64,000 bases of DNA, taken from the NCBI GenBank assembly GCA_029204225.1, contig CM055096.1, positions 28,285,995 through 28,349,994 on the forward strand. Reading direction: 5' to 3'. Under the pieces are notes generated by a model, which did not search any database, was not told the DNA's origin, and was given only the letters and a program-made list of their open reading frames with translations. Below are positions 21,481-36,480 of this stretch, piece by piece. Numbering within the stretch: the first letter of the stretch is position 1; every line of letters starts with the position of its first letter. The stretch comes from Diphasiastrum complanatum. Its lineage: Eukaryota; Streptophyta; Lycopodiopsida; Lycopodiales; Lycopodiaceae. Made by a program: the position numbers and the translations under genes.

Positions 21481-23196
21481 TGGTTGGTCAAAATCTCATC
21501 ACCAATCAAGGTCTAGATCCTGTAAAGTAGAGATCTCTACCAAATGGACATGACCACTCCTCTTGAATCGAGCTAACCTACATTAGGTGTAAATTTCCAT
21601 GTGGCACTTTGGCCATACAAGTGTAGAATCAAATTATAGACAAAAATGTACAATATTCTACATGGCTAGATTTGCCAATGTTGGCAATTTTTCACACTCC
21701 TCATCAAATCTAGCCATGGAAACAATAATACTTCTATCAATCACTCCAATTGAAGACCTAAGCTTGACAAATGAATCTTTAGGTAAAGCTTTAGTAAACA
21801 AATCAGCCAAGCAACTTGATGATGGCACATGTTGGAGCTTGATCTCTTTGGCTTGCACTTTCTCCCTCACAAAATGATGAGCAGTCTCGATGTGCTTGCT
21901 CCTTGCATGGAATGTAGGATTAGTAGCAAGTGATTGGGCTAATTGGTTGTCACAATAGATGATTGGGATCTCCTCCTCCATAAACATGAAGCTCCACCAA
22001 TAGCCTTTTGAGCCACAAGACCTCCTTGCATGTTGATGTGAAGGCCTTGTACTCGGATTCTGTGGAAGATAAGGAGATTATATCTTGCCTTTTGAAAAGC
22101 CATGATACCACTCCATCACATAGAAAGGTGGCAAATTGATTCCCTATCCACTTTGTCACCTGCAAAATCCAAGTCACTTTAGGCTCTTAAGCCAAGATTA
22201 GTCTCTCTATTTGATATGCCAAAATTCTTAGTAGATGAAATGTATCTAAGAATTCTTTTGGCCATCTTCCAATGTGAAACTAGAGGACTTTGCATGAATT
22301 GGCTATATTTTCCAATACTATGACTAAGATCAGGTCTAGTTATAGTTAAATAAATCAAGGAGCCTACAAGCCTTCTATATAAAGTGATGTCCTCAAAGGA
22401 TGCTTCATCACCATCAATAGATGCTTTACATGTTGCTCCATTGGAGTCTCAATGCCTTTACAATTCTTCATTCCAAATCTATCTAGGATGGATGTAGCAT
22501 ACTTAGATTGACAAATGTAGAGCTTCAAATGATGTGATTCCTCCAATGGCTTGGTTGGACAATCTATTGCACAAATAGTTAGCACAAGTTATTGCCTCAC
22601 CCCAAAATGGTTTGGGTAGAGAAGCATCTAGCCTTAAGGCCTTACAACACTCACAAAGAGATCTATTTCTCCTCTCACTCACTCCATTTTGTTGAGGGGT
22701 GTATGGACATGACAACCCCCTCTTTATGCCATTTCCATTGGTCTTCTTTTTGGCTTGAATGAGAAATTAGCTTTCTCATCACCATCCTGCAAAGACAACG
22801 AGTTCAATCTTGCTTTGGTGTGTAACATCCTATACTCTTTAGCCACTAATACACTCTATAATGGGCAAGGTGTCTTGGATGGCAAAACTTTGAACCAAAT
22901 TTACAAAGTCATCTCCTAGACCATTAAGGACAATTTATACAAGCTCTCCATTTTGAATCTTCTCTCCAATGGAAGCCAACTCCCTATTTAGAGACTTGAT
23001 TCTAAGCACATATTCTTGTGCACTCTCCTCACTTCTTCTCATGCTTGAGGACTCTCAAAGTGTTGCTATACTCATAGATTGATTGTATAGACTCCCAAGC
23101 CTCTTCAGCACTTTTACATGATGATACTTCCCTCAAAAGATCATTGCTTACATTCATTTTCACATAGTGAAGTGCTAGCCTAGATCTCTTTTTGTA

Positions 23197-24101
23197 TGAC
23201 AGATATTTGTAGTACAAATGAGTATCGTTCCTACTGGGAAACAATAAAAGGGCTAATACTGTCATTATTAGAGCAAAACAGAGAAATACCAAGAATGAAT
23301 GGAGTGGAGAGTGATTTCGATCAAGTTGGTCATCTACAGACGTTTCAGTAGTGAGGCAGCCTAGACCACCTTTGGATTATATATAATCAAACACCGAAAG
23401 ATATTGAATACTTTCAAATGGGATTGAAACTCAAGAAAGCAAATACTTTGGCAAAGAAGAAGCTACATTGTGAAATCCGTTCCTTTATCTTGACAGTAGC
23501 TTATCATGAATTCAACTCCTACGACATGCACAAATCATAAAATTGTAGGCTAGAAACACTTCACTAGACAATTCCAGTCTAAAGTGTTTTGAATCACACA
23601 ACTTCTTTCTATCGTGAATACCTTCTATGCTTTTTGTGGTGATTCATTTTGGTAATAGGAAGTTTATGACACTGTATGCTAATGCTTATTACACAGTATT
23701 TAGACTGAAAGTGTCTATTGAAGTGTTTCTAGCCTACAATCTTATGATTTGCGCAGGTCATAGGAGTTAGATTCATGATAAGCTACTGCCAAGATAAAGG
23801 AACAGATTTCACAATGTAGCTTCTTCTTTGTCAAAGTATTTGCTTTCTTGAGTTTTACTCCCATTTGAATCTGAAACTGTAATGAAGTATTCAATATCTT
23901 TCGGTGTTTGATTATATATAATCCAAAGGTGGTCTTGGCTACCTCACTGCTGAAACGTCCGTAGACGACCAACTTAATCGAAATCACTCTCCACTCCCTT
24001 CATTATTGGTATTTCTATGTTTTGCTCTAATAATGACAATATTAGCCCTTTTATTGCTTCCCAGTAGGAACAATACTCTTTTGTACTACAAATATCTGTC
24101 A
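23197..24101. repeat. Large inverted repeat (arms about 390-404 bp, 114-bp spacer)
   Basis: Left arm 23197-23583 and right arm 23698-24101 are inverted copies that begin TGACAGATATTTGTAGTAC and end in its complement. The 114-bp spacer recurs in direct orientation at 24554-24678. It could be a foldback/MITE-like element or two repeat copies inserted head to head. No clear target duplication. Confidence 0.75.
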
Positions 24102-24134
24102 TTTTGTTGTAGGTATGATGCGACATATACCAAT

Positions 24135-24160
24135 TTTGGCGCCGTTGCCAAGGAGTATTG
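24135..24160 (+). promoter_or_regulatory. Athila/Tat-type primer-binding site
   Basis: TTGGCGCCGTTGCCAAGGAG is close to the TTGGCGCCGTTGCCGGGGA site seen after the 5' LTR of plant Ty3/gypsy Athila and Tat elements. It lies just right of the inverted repeat, which suggests the right arm includes the end of such an LTR. Confidence 0.6.
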
Positions 24161-24222
24161 CCAAATAGGATGTTCTATCATTATTTTAATTTTTGTTTGT
24201 ATTTTTCAAATTCACAGGTTAT

Positions 24223-25559
24223 TCTATGGAAGCCTTGTTACACATGTCAAAACACCATTTGCTTGGTTCTTGAAACAGTTTTAGAGCCCTCTTCTCTCTA
24301 GCACATATTTCTCTGGCTATATCATGTCAGGCTTATGCTATTGTAAATTATTCAAACACAATGTAGAACAGAGGCTCACAAGCTTTGTTGGTGCTCTAAT
24401 GTAGATTTACTGTTTTTGCCATTCATCTACAAGTTCTAGAACAAAATGTGTTCTTTGTCTCTTGTATAGAGGTGTAGCAATCCCTCTTCTTTGCAGTGCT
24501 TAGACTGTACATATCTTTGTAATCTGCAAATGATGAATACAGATACTGTAAATCTAAAGTGTTTTGAATCACACAACTTCTTTCTATCGTAAATACCTTC
24601 TATGCTTTTCATGGTGATTCATTTTGGTAATAGAAAGTTTATGGCACTGTATGCTAATGCTTATTACATAGTGTTGAGGAGTTGGTGGCAAAGTTTTAGT
24701 TGACTTACTATAGGCTTGTTGATCAAGAGGGGTACATACTCGACGGGCATGGGCCATTCTTCTATGCGAATCGAGCAGTTGTTTTGAGCCAGCAGCCTTC
24801 TACAATCTTCCATTGGCTATTTTTTGGTTTTCTTGCAGCAAGCGCACTGCTTATCCACATGGATATTCTCTTCACGCACCTCTTCTAGCAGCTACAGCCC
24901 ACCATCAATTTTCCAAATGGCAGTTTCCAACCTACAGCGCTATTCTTCAAGCACCCCACGCTTCTTCTAGGCAGATCTGTGACAGTGACATGTTTGTCTA
25001 CACGAGATTGGCAGCAGTCTTCTATCTTCCAATGACTGTTGCTTTCAGCCAGCCAATGGCTCTTTTCACAACCAGTTTGGCAATTTCCATCTTCAGCTAT
25101 GTTCTTCTTCTCCAACTGTAGTGGGCAGCCAGTTGTGTGACCAGCAAGGGCATTTCTTCATTCTTCATTCTTCATTTCTTTCTTTGGCAGTTGCACATGC
25201 TAAATCTCTGTGGCAGCATTCCATTGGTCTATGGAAGCCTTGTTACACATGTCAAAACACCATTTGCTTGGTTCTTGGAACAGGTGTAGAGCCCTCTTCT
25301 CTCTAGCACAGATTTCTCTGGCTATATCATGCCAGACTTATGCTATTGTAAATTATTCAAACACAATGTAGAATAGAGGCTCACAAGCTTTGTTGGTGCT
25401 CTAATGTAGATTTACTATTTTTGCCATTCATCTACAAGTTCTAGAACAAAATGTGTTCTCTGTTTCTTGTATAGAGGTGTAGCAATCCCTCTTCTTTGCA
25501 GTGCTTAGACTGTACATATCTTTGTAATCTACAAATGATGAAAACAGATACTGTAAATA
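24223..25559. repeat. Pair of 331-bp direct repeats (24223-24553, 25228-25559)
   Basis: Both copies begin TCTATGGAAGCCTTG and end GATACTGTAAAT, with only a few percent difference. The interval 24554-25227 starts with a copy of the inverted-repeat spacer and then unique sequence with no convincing gene. Probably LTR or UTR parts of the Athila/Tat-like relic. Confidence 0.7.
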
Positions 25560-26544
25560 TGGCCGCTACCTGATCTGCCTACTTGTCTGTGTGGAAGTGC
25601 GCTACTGCTCTGTCCTTCGAATAGTGCGATTCGCTAGCTATCGCTGAAGAAGATGGAGTGTTGGTGCCTGCTAATTGCCATTGATCAGTCTTAAGGATTG
25701 TTGAAAATGCGCTACCCCAGGCTGAGAAGGATCGAAGCTTTGTTAGAATGAGATGCTTTTGCTATTTGTTGGCCCAAAACAATTAGTTGCCTTTAAAAAA
25801 TGCGCCTTCCTGAGAACTTCTTGTGAGTCTTGCTCGCCTCGTCGTCGTGTCGTTTGCTTTCTGTCACTCATCTTTCGCCCCAAGGCTTCAAAAACTTGGA
25901 AGCGGAGCTTACTTCCAAAATTGAGAGGCCCCAGGTATTCTCTTATCTTCTCCACAAAGCCCATTTCTTGCCAGTCCTCCACCATGGTCACATAATGCGA
26001 TGACATGAAGGCCGCTCTGTAGTATAGCTTGGCCATCATTTCATGGTCTTCTTCTGACTGGAGGGCTATATTCGGGTTGATCTTAATGGGATCCATATTC
26101 TTAAAATGATTTCTAAAAAGAGTGATTGTGGCCTTTAAAAAGAGCATTAGGCGACCTTCACAATTGTGACTAAGGCTTGTAAAAATTTGAGTGTGGCCCT
26201 CGGAGTAAAGGCATGTCTTTTAAATGAATGCGAATGGCCTCAAAGTAAAAGCTGGAGCCTTACATTGCCATAAAAATCTTAGTATGGGCAATGCCTTACA
26301 AACTGGATATTGCTTGATATACAAAGGCTAGTCTTGACAGCTTATAGATGCCGTCAAAAAAAATGAAATGCAGGCTTGGGATAGTCGTCATGACAAGTTT
26401 TGAAGCACAAAGCCTTAATTACAACTTAAAGTTATGCTATGCATTGTGGTAAAGGAGAAAAGGCTTGTGATTTAGCATTAAGAAGCCAAAAAATGGAGTA
26501 AAGAGCCATAGCCAGGGCTCCACAACTTTCAAACAAAACTTGCC
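25560..26544. other. Unassigned sequence with a 134-codon ORF on the minus strand
   Basis: The ORF 26147-25743 (minus) reads ...NPNIALQSEEDHEMMAKLYYRAAF..., acidic then basic, with no domain I recognise. The rest of the interval shows several short AAGGCTTGTG-type repeats but no gene. It ends where A-family leader sequence resumes. Confidence 0.3.
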
Positions 26545-27647
26545 AATCTTGGCTATTTTTGGACAAAAAAATGACTTAACCTCTCTCACACACTTTGATG
26601 TACTTTCAAGACCTGTAAAACAAGTTTAGAGAACCTGATTTCAGCCTAGATTAATTAGATCTCATGAAACAAATTCAAATCTAATCAATCACACTTGATC
26701 TTGGTAGCTTATTCTAGGATTTCCACCAAAAATTACATCAAAAGCTCTCAAATTGAATTTATGGTGACCAAATGAATATGGTGCATCAAATGCAGGTTTA
26801 AACGTGCCCACACGTGGAAATTGTATGGATTTTGATCCCTTTCAAGTTTGAGATCAAATCCCCTCACCAAAACCCTCACAAGACTAGTTTTGGCACCAAA
26901 ACTGCTAAAAATGGATTTGAATGATCTATGATCAAAGCTCTTGTACTTGGCTCTGATACCATGTGAAAGTACAGTACTTTTTAGACCATAAATGGATCTT
27001 AGAAGATCCACAAGAGTGATTATGTACTTGCTTAATCAATGCATCAAAAAACTAGTCACAAATCTTGATCTAGATTGGAAATTTGACACACAACAAGCAT
27101 TGATAATCAAAAACATTAATCATAGACACAAATATGAGTCCACACATGTGAAGATCAGCCTGTTGTACGAATTTAGAACAATGTTTGAAGTCCACAAAGT
27201 GATGGTTTCATTTGGTTCTCAAAATCAATGTACATAGAGAGTAGAAACTTTAGATTGCCAATGAGCTCCAAAAATAATCTTTCTTCTCACTATGGGAGCT
27301 TGGAATACATAGCAAAACTCACTTCCTTTGCAAAGTTAGGTGAATTTCCAGCGTGTGATAAGGAAGTTAACTCACTCTTTTGCCCTAAAATGAAACCCTA
27401 GTCTATTTCCTAGAATCATGCTTGGTAGGTGCATGGTTGGTCAAAATCTCATCACCAATCAAGATTTAGATCCTATAAAGTAGGGATCTCTACCAAATGG
27501 ACACAACTACTCCTCTTGACCCGAGCTAACCTACATTCGATGTATATTTCCATGTGGCACTTTGGCCATACAAGTGTAGAATCAAATTTTAGACAAAAAT
27601 GTATAGTATTCTACATGGCTAGATTTGCCAATGTTGGCAATTTTTCA

Positions 27648-28879
27648 GAACTACTATATGGAAGTGTGCTCTCCTTGTACATACAACTTTTTGAGAGATA
27701 ATTCAATTTTTTCACTTGGAGGCAATTTGGTATATTCTCTCTCTATGCGAGAACAAGCCTTCTTTCTCTCTCTACTTGAGGGCAAGGTGCTTGGATTGGG
27801 TTCACTTAATGAATTTTACTTAGTTTTTTCATGGAGATGTAAGAAATTTGCTTGTCTTTGGATGATTGTAACTTTTGATGTGATTGAGCTCTTGCCTAGC
27901 AATCTCAATTTGATCCATCCAACTTTGATAGATGTGCAACCTCACATGCATGTAGGTCATGGTAGATCTCCATAAGGTCCTCAAAATTCCATTTTAGACA
28001 TAATTCTTATGCCTTTGGCTTGCGAGTACATTGTACCTTCTATGGGTGTTTGACATTTTATTCTCGATAGATCTAATACTTTTATTGAATCGGCCATGAT
28101 TTTAGTCATGTCGCCATAAAATATGGTTGTGGGATGCTAGGCTATGTTTTCACTCATTGGTTGGTACGTTACTTGTCAACTTTGTTGGTACTGATGCTCT
28201 CGGTAGATTTGGATTCTGGAGCTCCCTTGTTAGTACTTAGCTGATGCTCTCTGATGTAGTCTAGTGGCCTTGATTCTACTTTTTGATATTCTTCGTACGA
28301 TTGTAATAGCTGAAATCTATTAGAAGCTTCATGAAGATATTCTAACATGCCCCCAATGTGAATTTGGTGATAGTCCCTTGGCACCTATGTTTGTTTTTAA
28401 TGACATGGCGATGTGAACCTGGATGATGTATGAGAGGGAGGGTGAAGGGGGTGGGGGAAAAAGATAGGAAAAGGAAAATTGCATATAAAATGAGAAAAAA
28501 AATGGTGTCAATCAAATACTAAAAAGAGAGAGGAAGATTACAGTCATAGCATCTTTTTTTTTTTTTACCAACAAACCCTATAAAAAAATAGACTTGGAAA
28601 ATGCGAAAATAGTACATATCAAAAAAGTGAGACACAAAGGGTAGGTACCTGAACTAATCATAGTTCCAATAATTGTTAGGTAGAGTAAATATCTGAACTA
28701 ATGTGATCTTGTATGAACCTGTGATCACAGATGTCTTGATGCATGTTACTTTTGATGATTGCTCTAGGAAAGATCAAAAAGCCAAAAACAAGATAAAAGC
28801 TCAAAATTTTTCAAAAATATAGCACACAACTAGACTTGCCCAAGGAGCAATCTTCATTCACTACTAAGAAGATTAAACA
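27648..28879. other. Unassigned repeat-like region
   Basis: 27648-27790 resembles the reverse complement of 30040-30190 (pyrimidine-rich CTCTCTACTTGAGGGC), so it is probably an LTR piece related to copia C. A 71-codon minus ORF (28384-28169) has no recognisable domain. 28430-28570 is purine-rich low-complexity sequence. Confidence 0.35.
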
Positions 28880-29900
<1,021 letters not shown>

Positions 29901-29949
29901 TGCATCCTACAATCTTTCTAGATTGATTCTAAGGCAAGAGCACAATTTC

Positions 29950-31990
29950 ATGCATGATCAATCCACATTCAATTGGCACTCAAAGCAATCAAAGTACATG
30001 AAAAACCGAAGTTTTCAACATGATTTTAGAGAGATAAAAATAGACTACTCTCAAGTAGAGAGAGAAAGTGAGTGAGCCCTCAAGTAGAGGGAGAATATGA
30101 GGAAAAACAATGTGTATCACAGAGATTGCTTCACAAGAACTTGTACGTACAATGAGAGAGCTCTTCCATATAGTCCTAGCATGAGATCTAGCATAACAAA
30201 ATGCTATAGAATGATTGGACCCCATTTATTGCCTTTCTACATCATGATTGGACCACCTCTCATCCTGATTTGACCTCATGATTTTCACCTCACAATTTGA
30301 TTAAGACACATAATGTGCACTTCTAAACATGATTGGTCCACATGTACTAAACTTCTGAAGGTTATTGGCCTGGTGATCAATGCCTCTAAACGCGATTGGG
30401 CCAAATAGATGCATTTCAATCCTAACATCATGTGACAAATGTCACCACCTCACTAGATCTCAAGTTTGAGGCCTATTGACTATTCAAACTCAACATAAAT
30501 GAACTAAAATGATTAGGCTTACCTTACACACGTGGGAACATATCCCACACATGTGAGATTTACATATGTACATGAAATTATAAACTAATCAAGCTAGATT
30601 TTTGCAAAATCTTCACACTCCTCCTCAAGTTTTAGCTTGGTTACTATGCTAGTCTCCTCCAAAATTTAAGTAGCTAAGAATAGCTTCTCAAGTAGATCCT
30701 TTGGCAAGAAATTGATGAGAAAACCATCCAAAAAGTGTGAAATTTCAGCACCATCACCATAGCCATGACAAGGCTTCTTTGAATGAGAACCATCTCCAAG
30801 CATCTTGAGAAGCTTTCCACCACTTGAGCACTTTTTCCATTGATTTGTTCCATCCTTGAAGCATATGGTTGATCCAAAAGCTCCTCCTCCTTGAAAATAG
30901 CTGCAAATCCATGAGGAAATCAAGAGTCCTCCTTGACTGAAAAGGATCACAAAGATCCATCATCATGTTACCAAGATCTTGAATATTAGACACATCAAGA
31001 TTGGCAAGACTATGAATGCTAAAATAATAAAGACTTTGCATCATGTCTTTATTTTTGGATTCCATGCTAATATCAGATCTCATGAGGCTAAATACATCAT
31101 CATGTATATAAGTGTCCTTAGAGGATGACTCACTTATTCTCATCATGTGTTTACAAGTTGCCTCACAACATGAAAAAAAACGCAATTTTTTCATACTATG
31201 AGTGAACAACTCACTCTTGCTCTTGCAAGACTCAAGAGCATACATTTGATGAAATAACCATTTGCTTTCTAATTGATCTAAAATCAATTTCAAACCATTA
31301 AGACCATCAAATATGTTCTCAAGAGACACATCATACTCAACTAGTATGGCTTTACTCCAACTTTGAGATGCAAGAGTCAGACTAAAGCAAATTGATTCAT
31401 CAAATGACATAAGAGAAGCAAGCATGAGATGTATACCACTTGAGATGTGCTCCTATTTCCCTTGAAATTTGAGCCACATAGGCTCAACCATGTCTCTTGA
31501 GATTCTTCTTGGAATCATAGCTTGAGATGAAGGACTCTCCTCCTCAATCCTTGGCACACTTGAACCTTGAGATGGCTCCTCAAGGTCATCTTCTTGGTGA
31601 TCCTCCTTGATCCTTGAAGTCTCTTTGAAACCACGACCATTTGCAACACTGTCAATCACATAAGAAACATATATTCTTGATGTGAACATAAGAGCCGTCA
31701 TCCATGTAATTGAGATTTGAGTGCTCCATCCTTTCCTCTTGAGAAATGAGCTCTCCCTTGGCTTTCTTCACTTCCAACATGTGATTAGTTCTCATACAAA
31801 TGTTAAGCTTGAAGAGCCTACCATCTGTAATCCATTTTGCAATGACTTTCCCTCCTTTGATGATAAAGCAAACACTGCAATCAAACTTGAAACTACATCC
31901 TTTGTCAACTAATTGACTCACACTCAACACATTTCTAGCAAATGAAGGGACATACACACATTTTCAAGCTTTGACGTTTTCTTCCTTGAT
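29950..31990 (-). mobile_element. Copia C: broken A-like Ty1/copia, Gag-protease type
   Basis: The 3' LTR ends at 30619 (TCTTCACA on the plus strand), next to a purine tract on the minus strand; its outer end lies near 29950 but is not fixed. Minus-strand ORFs at 31957-31652 give the post-protease segment (VPSFARNVLSVSQLVDKG), and 31425-30754 a long stretch without integrase or RT motifs. This resembles the reduced layout of copia A1. Several breaks; no 5' LTR seen. Confidence 0.7.
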
Positions 31991-34900
31991 TCAAGCCAAA
32001 TAGAGTTAAGAAAACATAGTTTAAACACCCGACCGGATCAATCACCACAACACAACATCAAATGCAACAAGACAAGACAACATAATTGCTCTCCACAAAC
32101 TGTATATTCAACTGATAAGTAAGTACAAAGATAAGTTGCTTAAAAGCACTCAAAGGGCTCGTAAAAGAAAGATGGCCCGATAACTCTAGAACTAAGCACA
32201 CATGGTGCCATCGAAATAATAAAGCACTGTATAAGTCGATCATTGCTATTTTAACTCTCTCCCTCAATGATCAATGTCTCTCTTTATTTTAGAATTTACT
32301 CTATTCATGGAACATACCTCCATGATAGTATTACAAGTAAAGGCTTTTTACATAACTAGATCTAAGCCAGGTTTGGCTCTAAAAGTCTCAAACTTTTCTT
32401 TACTTAAAGCTTTCATAAATATATCAGCAACTTGTAATAACGTAGAACAATGTACAATACTTATATCTTCAGATTATAACTTCTCACGCACAAAGTGATA
32501 TTTTACCTCAATATGTTTTGTCCTTGGGTGAAAGATAGGATTCTTAGCCAATTGTATTCCACTTTGACTGTCACAAAAAATAATAGTAGGATCTACCTGC
32601 TTCATGCCAATCTCACATAACAACTTACGTAGCCAAACAGCTTCCTGGGTAGCAGAACTCAATGCTTTATATTTGGCTTCTGTAGAAGAAAGAGAAATAG
32701 TATCTTGCTTCTTGCTAGACCATGAAAAACAACCGCTACCAAGATTGAAGGCATAACCTGTTGTTGACTTTCTATCACCTATACTTCCTGCCCAATCAGC
32801 GTCAACATAACCCTGCAACTTAGGTAAAACACTTTGTCTTTTGTAGATTAGGCCAAGGTTAGGTGTACCTTTCACATACCTCAAAATCCTTTTTGCAGCT
32901 TTCCAATGGTCCATAGTGGGTGATGACATGAATTGGCTAATCAAACTTACAGCATAGCAGATATCAGGACGTGTAGTCGTAAGATATATCAAACTCCCAA
33001 CTAGCTGACGAAATAGAGTAGCGTCAATATGTGCACTATCATCAATACGAGATAATTTTTTACCAGCTTCACAAGGGGTGATGGAAGGTTTGCACTCTGT
33101 CATGTGAAACCTCTCCAATATCTCGCCCACATACTTGTTTTGACATAACTTGATATCACTGCCAGTTTGCCATACTTTGACAATAGTGCACAAGATCTAA
33201 ATCTGTCATCTCAAACTGCTTTCATAAGTTGGCTTTGATAGAATGAGTGAGGTTCTCATCATTGCCCGTGATAATGATATCATCAACGTAAAATACAATC
33301 AAGGCAATGTTGTCATCATTTATAAGAACATAAAGGTTTGGATCTGAATTTGTTCTTACAAACCCATGAGAAAGAAAGTAATTGTCAATGCGTCCATACC
33401 ATGCGCGTGGCGCTTGCTTAAGGCCATAAAGTGCTTTGTGTAGTTCACATACCTTCTGTTCTTGCCCTTTTGCCATGAAGCCCTGCGGTTGGACCATGTA
33501 AACTTCTTTCTCTAAGTCATCATTCAAAAATGCGGACTTCACATCCATTTGATGGATCTTCCACCCAAAATGAGATTCTAAGGCAATGATAAGGCATAGC
33601 GTAGTCCACTTAGCCGCTGGTGCTTTGCTCATAACCCTTCACTACTAGGCATGCCTTATGCTTTGCTATCGTGCCATCCGCATGAAACTTTGTTCTAAAC
33701 ACCCATTTGTTGTCAATGGGTTTCTTTCCAAGTGGTAGATCAACCAACTCCCATGTATCATGCTTGTGGATGGATTCTATTTCCTCTTCCATTGCCCTTT
33801 GTCATTCTTTGTGATCTTTTGCCTCATCAAAGGTTAATGGCTCTTGACACTTCAAAATGTCACTCATTAGGGCATAGTTCACATGATAACGATCGGGAGA
33901 CTTCCTTTCTCGCGTTGATCTTCTCACTTCTCCTTGTGTGCTAGATCTTGGTTGATTTAGCTTTGCGTCCTTCATGATCTTTTCATACCATTTTGTTATC
34001 TTAGATTCAGGTGATACACTACGTGGAGAGTATGTATCCCAAGGAGTGTCTAAGTAATGTCTCTTACTTCCAACCGGTTTCTCCTTTATTGCTCCTATTG
34101 GCAAGTACCTCCCCCTAGGCTCTTGAATAGGTGGTGTCCTTTCATACTCGCCCTCTCGACTCTCGTCTTCACGTGCATCATCTTGTGGAGCATCTTCTTC
34201 ATCTTCTTCCTCCAAAATTGTGGGAAGTCTTTTGATGCTTTCACCACTTGTATGGTCTTCATCTTCATACCTATTGTTTCATCAAAGATCACATCTTTGC
34301 TAATGTGAATCTTGTTCATTACAGGATCAAAACACCTGTATGCCTTCGTCCTCTCATCATAACCGACAAAGATACACTTGATTGCTTTGGCATCAAGTTT
34401 CTTTCGCTCCTCCTTTGGCACATGTACATAGGCCTTACATCCAATGACACGAAACTTGTCGATTTTTGGCTTTATTCCTGTGGATGCTTCTTCGGGAGTC
34501 ACATTTGGAACCGCAACTGTAGGGCTCCTGTTTTGCAAGAACGTTGCTGCACTGCACGCTTCCGACCAAAGTGAATCGGTCAAGCCCATTTGCTTCATCA
34601 TGGAGCGTGCACTCTCCACAATAGTCCTGCTTTTCCTTTCAGCTCTACCATTACTATGCGGCGTGTGTGACTATGTGAATTGTCTTTTGATGCCATGTTC
34701 TTTGCAAAAGTCCTCAAAATCATCAGATTTGTATTTGCCCCCTCTATCAGATCTTAGCACTTTGATGCATGCATCCAGTTGGTTCTCTACCAAAGTCTTG
34801 AACTCCTTGAAGCGAGCAAAAGCATCAGATTTCTTCTTCAAGAAATAAATCCATGTCAAAATAGAGTAATCATCTATGAAAGTCATAAAATAATATGCTT

Positions 34901-36480
34901 TTCCCAACGACATGGTCTTCATTGGGCCGCACAGGTCGCTGTGAATGAGTTCCAGCGGTTTCTTAGCTCTTCCAGCTTCACCTTTCTTTAATGTCTCCTT
35001 GTGATGCTTTTCCATGACGCATCCTTCACATATTGCATGATGATCATCCTGCAATGCCGATAACCCTATTACCATCTTCAGCTTTGCCATTACTCTCAAG
35101 CTCCTATAGTTCAAATGACCAAGTCTTCTGTGCCACAACTCAAATTGAGATGCTGTTGAGACAGCCAAACCATATTCTCCAGGTTTTGCAGCATCCAATT
35201 TATAAAGGCCACAGTTACTATCTCTATAACCCTTCACCACCACTTTATGGTTGTGGTTCATATCCCTCAGAAGGCATCCATCCTTGACAAATTCAACCTT
35301 AAGATGTTGATTTTTCATTACACCAACAAAACACAAACTCTTTTTGAGTCCAGGAATATAAAGCACATTAGGGATGTTCTTGATTTTACCATTAGGAAAC
35401 TGTACAGGTACATTGCCCACACCCTGTATTTGGCATTCCTCCCCATTGGCTTGAGTGACCTTATCCCCATCATGGATTGGTGAGAATTTCTCAAACCAAT
35501 CACGTTTCTTGGTCATATGCCTTGTGGCGCCTGAATCTATGAACCATTTGGCACCATCATCGACTTGGGATGCCAATGCCGATGAGAAGACACTTGTCTT
35601 ATCATCGTCTCCATCATCTTCGGCAATGTTTCCTTGTTGAGTCACTTTTTCCGCCTTTATGTCCGCTTTCTTCTTGTAACACTAGCATGCCCAATGACCC
35701 GGTTGGTGGCAATAGTAACGTTTTTCTTTCTTCTTCTTTTTCCCTTTTGATGACGACTCTCCCTCGTCATCATCATCCTTGGATTTCTTAGGAATCCTTT
35801 TCCATCCTTTCTGCTTGCCTTTAGCAAGCAAGGCTTGATCCTCCTGTGGGGTTTGCCTTGACTTCACCACTTCGCGACGTTGCTCTTCTTGCAACATGAT
35901 TCCGTGGAAGTCTTCAAAAGTAGGTAACCTCTCCCTCGAAGCAATGCCACTCAAAAACATCTGTAGCCCTTTCGAGACACTGCTCATTGTGGTATGTACC
36001 AATTCAACATCCCTAATTGGTTCTCCAATTGCCACAAGTTGATCTCTCAGCTCCTTTATTTTGGTGAAGAAAGATCTCACTGATTCACTTTCTTCCATCC
36101 TTACTGCGTTCAATCTCGACTTCAAGAACATGGCCCGATCTGGATTGCAAGTTTGAAATTGCATTCTAAGAGCTTCCCAAGCTCCCCTAGCCGTCGTGGC
36201 ATCACTTATATGAGTGATTACATGGTCTTTTACTGAAAGATTGATTAAGGACAATGCTCTCTGCGCCTTTTTATCAAAGGCCCTCATATCACCTGGAGTG
36301 GTATTTGGCCGGACTTCAATACCTGCCACAATCTCCCATAACTCTTTCTCCATCAAAATGCTCTTCATTTTGAATTTCCAGATGTTGTAGTTAGAAGCTC
36401 CATCAAGTTTGCTTGCATCGCCCAAAATTGCCTCATTGATGTTTGCCATCTCCAAACTGCTTGAAACTCCACCTGTAGGC
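31991..36480 (-). mobile_element. Copia D: Ty1/copia with most of Gag-Pol, lacking a 5' LTR
   Basis: On the minus strand in order: Gag (36455-35682, zinc knuckle at its end), protease DSGATRHM with integrase zinc-binding [12 protein letters not shown] and core (35645-34671), integrase C-terminus (34619-34095), RT with QMDVKSAFLNDDL and FYVDDIIITG (33792-33222), and RNase H with SSTEAKYKAL and FCDSQSGIQLAKNP (33193-32474). A purine tract near 32256 precedes an LTR-like remnant of about 260 bp reaching about 31991. All domains are present but spread over several frames with roughly five or more breaks. The 5' LTR and primer site are missing at the right end, where copia B2 begins. Confidence 0.9.

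Larger units (their letters stand above)
21481..27647 (-). mobile_element. Copia A2: broken Ty1/copia, split by a composite insertion
   Basis: Minus-strand element of the A family. 21481-21698 is the end of its 3' LTR. 21658-22715 holds RNase H (YCDNQLAQSLATNPTFH, ADLFTKAL), RT tail and integrase (TPQQNGVSERRNRSLCEC) pieces. 22720-23196 matches Gag of A1. 26545-26961 matches the A1 leader. 26962-27647 is the 5' LTR with the TGGTATCAGAGCC primer site beside it. The stretch 23197-26544 is foreign. Pol has large internal losses and many breaks. Older than A1. Confidence 0.85.

Noticed and set aside
23197-24101. Simple MITE
   Set aside because: The arms are long, there is no clear target duplication, the spacer recurs outside, and a gypsy primer site adjoins it.
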